The notes beneath the pieces were generated by a model. The model was given only the letters and a program-made list of their open reading frames with translations, was not told the DNA's origin and searched no databases. Of a DNA stretch of 9,461 nucleotides, positions 7,501 to 9,461 are shown piece after piece (the stretch's first letter is position 1; every line of letters starts with the position of its first letter). The position numbers were made by a program, and so were the translations under genes. This DNA is from CAZLBC01 sp964557575 (lineage in GTDB: Bacteria > Planctomycetota > Phycisphaerae > SM23-33), in contig CAZLBC010000138.1 of assembly GCA_964557575.1 (NCBI GenBank), positions 1 to 9,461 of the forward strand. Direction: 5' to 3'.

Positions 7501-7723
7501 GTGCATCCNNNNNNNNNNNNNNNNNNNNNNNNNNNNNNNNNNNNNNNNNNNNNNNNNNNNNNNNNNNNNNNNNNNNNNNNNNNNNNNNNNNNNNNNNNNN
7601 NNNNNNNNTTTGCAGGACCGCCGTCTCGCCGATCTGCTCGACGGGGGGGATGCCGGTGCATCCGGGCAGCAGGCTCATGAGAACAACGATACCGAACGCC
7701 TGTTTGATGGTCGCGGGTTTCAT
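4509..7723 (-). CDS. Large lipoprotein, GH36-like (clan GH-D) putative glycoside hydrolase
   Basis: As drawn, the gene is broken by 100 Ns, but merging the identical 55-bp ends beside the gap gives one frame of 1020 codons (1019 residues). The ATG at 7723 starts a lipoprotein signal, MKPATIKQAFGIVVLMSLLPGC, with lipobox LPG|C at Cys22. Residues 35-290 look like the N-terminal beta-sandwich of GH36/GH31-like enzymes. Residues 300-403 look like an inserted carbohydrate-binding-type beta domain ending VYVGEVWL. Residues 480-800 look like a barrel: GLMFDYP places Asp674 where clan GH-D enzymes carry the nucleophile, and SMRTENDTDRFD (733-744) offers Asp739 or Asp741 as acid/base. The C-terminal beta region contains YDFWNDRYAG and VLSTDRHLMQG. 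Clan GH-D enzymes are mainly alpha-galactosidases. The family is moderately supported; substrate unknown. It follows the esterase gene after 92 bp. Confidence 0.68.
7454..7508. repeat. 55-bp contig-end repeat, left copy
   Basis: Runs from tttgcagg to ggtgcatcc and is identical to 7609-7663, including the run of seven G. It encodes residues just after the lipobox cysteine of the large lipoprotein. Confidence 0.97.
7509..7608. other. 100-N scaffold gap
   Basis: Exactly 100 N bases, the conventional placeholder for a gap of unknown size. Both sides carry the same 55 bases, so the two contigs probably overlap and nothing is missing. Confidence 0.99.
7609..7663. repeat. 55-bp contig-end repeat, right copy
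   Basis: Identical to 7454-7508. Read on the minus strand, the right side supplies the lipoprotein signal and this segment, and the left side repeats the segment and continues the protein. Keeping one copy gives a seamless reading frame. An odd length such as 55 is a common assembler k-mer overlap. Confidence 0.97.
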
Positions 7724-7815
7724 GTCGTGACGATACACGCCCCGGGACCGGATGTGAAGGGGTAAGAACGGTGGAAGCCGGCATGGACCGAATACGGGAC
7801 CCGCCGTACCGCCGG

Positions 7816-8937
7816 TCACTCGGTGCGCGGCTGCTGCTTCAGGAGCGAGACCATCGCCTCGCCGAAGGCGGTGCCGATCTGCGCGAACGTCCACGGGCTG
7901 CCGTAATAGTGGTACCCGTGGTCGTTGCCGAACCGGCGCCACTTCTTGACGTCGGCCCGCCAGCCGCCGGGGCCGGTCATGATCGCGTGGGCGTCGGCGT
8001 CCCAGAACCGGTCGGTCGCGACGCACACGACGGTGCCCTTGAATTCCGGGTATTTCGGCACCGCGGCCTGCGCGTTGACGATGTACTCGCGCGGCGAGCC
8101 TTTTTTCACGGCACCCGGCCCGCCCTGGCCCATCTGCCCGACGACGACCGGCAGGTGCGGCCGCTTGAATTCCTTCCGCACGTCGCGAATCAGGTTCGCG
8201 AGGTTCTTTTCGTAGCTCAGCCAGCGCTGCTGGTACTGGTCGTTCCACCCCTGGAACCACACGAAGCCGGCGATCTCGTATCCCTGGTCGGTGTAGCCGG
8301 GGAACCGCTGCCCGAGCGTCTGCAGGCACGTCTTGACCTCTTCGACCATGTTCCGGTAGTACGCGCCGAGCTGCTGCTTGTACCGTTCGACGGTGATCTT
8401 CTTCGCGGCGGCCGCCGCGGCGCACTCCTCGTCGCTCTTCATCGACGACGGCGGCAGGAAGCCGTGGGCGAGGGCCTTGCCGCCCCAGGCCGTCTTGATC
8501 AGCAGGACCTGCTCGTCGAAATGATCGCCCAGGACGTGGCCGAAGTTGTATTCGGGGCCGAAGATATCCGTGCCGCCGCCGTACCCGACCGTCAGGTCGC
8601 CGTGCGTGTCGCGGTAACTGACCCAGACGTCGCCGCGGGTGCTCCACCGGTAGGTCCGGTCCTGGCGCTTGTTCCCGGGCAGGTCAGGGTCGGTGGTCTC
8701 GGCGGCCTTCCTGGCGAATGCCGCGTAGTCGCCGTCCTCGATGAAGTGCGTGTACCGCTCGCGGTATTTTTCCTGCGTGATCTGCCACGCCAGCGGTTCG
8801 GGAAACCCCTTGCCGACCATGTTCGACTGGCCGGCGAGGATGAAGACCGTGACCGGGCCCTTCACGTCCGCCGCGGCACAACTCGCGGCCGCGAGCACCG
8901 CGGCTGTTGCCCATTCTCCGATGCGTGTTGTCCTCAT
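7816..8937 (-). CDS. Secreted SASA-family (sialate O-acetylesterase / acetyl xylan esterase-like) carbohydrate esterase
   Basis: The product has 373 residues from the ATG at 8937, fixed by AAGGAGG six bases upstream; a longer start at 8958 would put that site inside the gene. Residues 1-23 form a signal peptide with a likely cut after AAA. The SASA fold begins with VFILAGQSNMVG (31-42), where Ser38 is the nucleophile. It continues through VLLIKTAWGGKAL (144-156), FVWFQGWND (225-233) and NDHGYHYYGS (338-347), where His343 is the likely catalytic base. Many relatives have QGESD where this protein has QGWND, a variant I believe also occurs in this family. SASA enzymes remove O-acetyl groups from glycans such as sialic acids or xylan. 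Beside a GH10-like gene, acetyl-xylan is the more likely substrate. It is the first enzyme gene of the minus-strand run. Confidence 0.87.
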   Translation of the reverse strand: MRTTRIGEWATAAVLAAASCAAADVKGPVTVFILAGQSNMVGKGFPEPLAWQITQEKYRERYTHFIEDGDYAAFARKAAETTDPDLPGNKRQDRTYRWSTRGDVWVSYRDTHGDLTVGYGGGTDIFGPEYNFGHVLGDHFDEQVLLIKTAWGGKALAHGFLPPSSMKSDEECAAAAAAKKITVERYKQQLGAYYRNMVEEVKTCLQTLGQRFPGYTDQGYEIAGFVWFQGWNDQYQQRWLSYEKNLANLIRDVRKEFKRPHLPVVVGQMGQGGPGAVKKGSPREYIVNAQAAVPKYPEFKGTVVCVATDRFWDADAHAIMTGPGGWRADVKKWRRFGNDHGYHYYGSPWTFAQIGTAFGEAMVSLLKQQPRTE

Positions 8938-8943
8938 GCGGTG

Positions 8944-8950
8944 CCTCCTT
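8944..8950 (-). promoter_or_regulatory. Shine-Dalgarno of the esterase gene
   Basis: The minus strand reads AAGGAGG, then six bases, then the ATG at 8937. It is a near-consensus site and decides between the two in-frame ATG codons. An A/T-rich leader (about 8950-8985) lies just upstream and would suit a promoter, though no clean -35/-10 pair can be assigned. Confidence 0.9.
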
Positions 8951-9023
8951 CTGATCATTTCTCATTATTGGCTGTCGTATCGGTTATTCCGCCGTCTCCG
9001 CCGGGCACGTCACCATGCGGTTG

Positions 9024-9051
9024 CCGGCGGACAGGGAGAGCGGTCCGCCGG
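9024..9051. promoter_or_regulatory. 9-bp hairpin in the esterase leader region
   Basis: ccggcggac (9024-9032) and gtccgccgg (9043-9051) pair perfectly around a 10-nt loop. It sits 87 bp upstream of the esterase start and 18 bp from the MITE-like element. There is no T-run on either strand, so a leader structure, a protein-binding site or a terminator remnant are all possible. Confidence 0.45.
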
Positions 9052-9069
9052 AGGGAGGCCGTTTATGAC

Positions 9070-9236
9070 TAGAGCTGGTTTCATAACTTCAATTTGGACT
9101 ACAAGCGGCTCTTTTGCCGTCTGGCGGCGTCACGAAAACTCGACATATTTCCTTAATATGTCGTCGTTTCCGTTCCTTGCCAGATCGACAAAATACCTCG
9201 CTTTCGCTACCAAAGCAAGTTATGAAACCAGCTCTA
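9070..9236. mobile_element. MITE-like palindromic element, 167 bp
   Basis: The ends are perfect 20-bp inverted repeats: tagagctggtttcataactt at 9070-9089 and its complement at 9217-9236. The inverted symmetry continues inward about one centre near 9152: aagcg/cgctt (9103-9107, 9199-9203), ttttg/caaaa (9112-9116, 9189-9193), tctggc/gccaga (9120-9125, 9179-9184) and a perfect inner stem cgacatat/atatgtcg (9141-9148, 9156-9163) with a 7-nt loop. The 4-bp direct repeat tgac abuts both ends (9066-9069 and 9237-9240). It has no coding capacity and is clearly more A/T-rich than its surroundings. These are the marks of a non-autonomous transposon moved by a transposase encoded elsewhere. If TA is instead the duplicated target, the terminal repeats begin at GAGCTGG. 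The parent family cannot be named from this alone. Confidence 0.78.
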
Positions 9237-9242
9237 TGACAA

Positions 9243-9283
9243 CCTGCCCGCCGCCGCGTTGCTCGCCCCTCGCGCGCGGCAGG
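9243..9283 (-). terminator. Possible terminator of the right-edge gene
   Basis: Just past the stop at 9291, the minus strand can pair cctgccgcg with cgcgg...gggcagg (9275-9283 with 9243-9258), followed by a short ttgtcat. The stem is GC-rich but interrupted and the T-run is poor, so this is tentative. Confidence 0.33.
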
Positions 9284-9290
9284 GATCGCG

Positions 9291-9461
9291 CTACCCGGCC
9301 GCGTCGATGCGGCGCATGACGATCCGGGCCAGATGCATCACGTCTTCCAGATCCGGCCTGGAGGGGTTGTCTTCGCTGTTGGGTCCGCTCAGGGACACCT
9401 TGCCCCAGACGCCGCGCCGGTAGAAGTACACTTCCTGCTGCCCATGGTAGCTGATGACGGC
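9291..9461 (-). CDS. Unidentified protein, C-terminal 56 residues
   Basis: A minus-strand frame is open from the right edge to a TAG at 9291-9293 and encodes 56 residues: AVISYHGQQEVYFYRRGVWG, KVSLSGPNSEDNPSRPDLED and VMHLARIVMRRIDAAG. It looks like real protein: alternating hydrophobic and aromatic residues suggest two or three strands (VISYHG, EVYFYRRG, WGKVSLSG), and an amphipathic helix closes the chain (EDVMHLARIVMRRIDA). Codon third positions are GC-rich like those of the neighbouring genes. I do not recognise the family. It is the nearest upstream gene to the esterase, 354 bp away with the palindromic element between them, so cotranscription is doubtful. Confidence 0.6.
   Translation of the reverse strand, partial: AVISYHGQQEVYFYRRGVWGKVSLSGPNSEDNPSRPDLEDVMHLARIVMRRIDAAG

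Noticed and set aside
7454..7663. The 55-bp duplication as a real tandem or CRISPR-like repeat
   Set aside because: Only two copies, exactly flanking a 100-N placeholder, and collapsing them restores a reading frame. This is an assembly signature.
4506..7730. A very long plus-strand open frame (1074 codons) opposite the GH36-like gene
   Set aside because: It is a GC-rich antisense shadow: low-complexity Arg/Pro/Gly/Val-rich protein, no domain, no start signal, and it depends on reading through the Ns. The minus-strand frame carries a lipobox and family motifs.
7771..9072. A 433-codon plus-strand frame opposite the esterase
   Set aside because: Shadow of the SASA gene. The minus strand has the consensus Shine-Dalgarno, signal peptide and catalytic motifs.
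1..9461. tRNA, rRNA, CRISPR array, riboswitch or defence system
   Set aside because: No tRNA-like cloverleaf, no ribosomal motifs, no regularly spaced repeats and no recognisable riboswitch core or defence gene apart from the TA pair were seen by eye.

Overview
This is a GC-rich accessory window from what looks like a metagenome scaffold (it contains a 100-N gap). The cargo is a formylglycine-type sulfatase, a GH10-like enzyme, a GH36-like lipoprotein, a SASA-type esterase and a stand-alone UroD-family protein, with no SusC/SusD pair. That mix suits a polysaccharide-degrading member of the PVC group (Planctomycetes, Verrucomicrobia, Kiritimatiellaeota or Lentisphaerae). The taxonomic call is inference from gene content only.

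Layout. The left edge holds the 3' end of a sulfatase on the + strand (2-859). From 860 to 1383 there is no intact gene. This stretch holds a scrap of a second UroD-family gene fused back to back with a scrap of a HicB-type antitoxin, then two adjacent palindromes. Everything else reads on the - strand. In transcription order, right to left, it runs: the tail of an unidentified gene (9461-9291), a 167-bp fully palindromic MITE-like element (9236-9070), a secreted SASA-family esterase (8937-7816), a large lipoprotein resembling clan GH-D glycosidases (7723-4509), a type II antitoxin/toxin pair (4403-3929), a UroD-family protein (3911-2847) and a GH10-like secreted enzyme (2835-1384).

How the genes fit together. 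The esterase, the GH36-like lipoprotein and the GH10-like enzyme all carry export signals and could remove acetyl groups, side chains and backbone linkages from a xylan-like polymer. The sulfatase could remove sulfate. The UroD-family protein is cytoplasmic and lies 11 bp upstream of the GH10 gene, so the two are almost certainly cotranscribed. The toxin ends 17 bp before the UroD-family start, so the TA module sits within the same run of genes.

Two results deserve most attention. First, the gap at 7509-7608 is flanked by identical 55-bp ends. Collapsing them restores one continuous 1019-residue lipoprotein reading frame, so the gap is very probably an assembly artefact and the gene is intact. 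Second, the element at 9070-9236 has 20-bp perfect terminal inverted repeats, is palindromic across its whole length and abuts a 4-bp direct repeat, which makes it a good candidate for a non-autonomous mobile element. I see no clearly new defence or regulatory system. The novelty lies in the divergent enzymes, the UroD-GH10 pairing and the gene debris.
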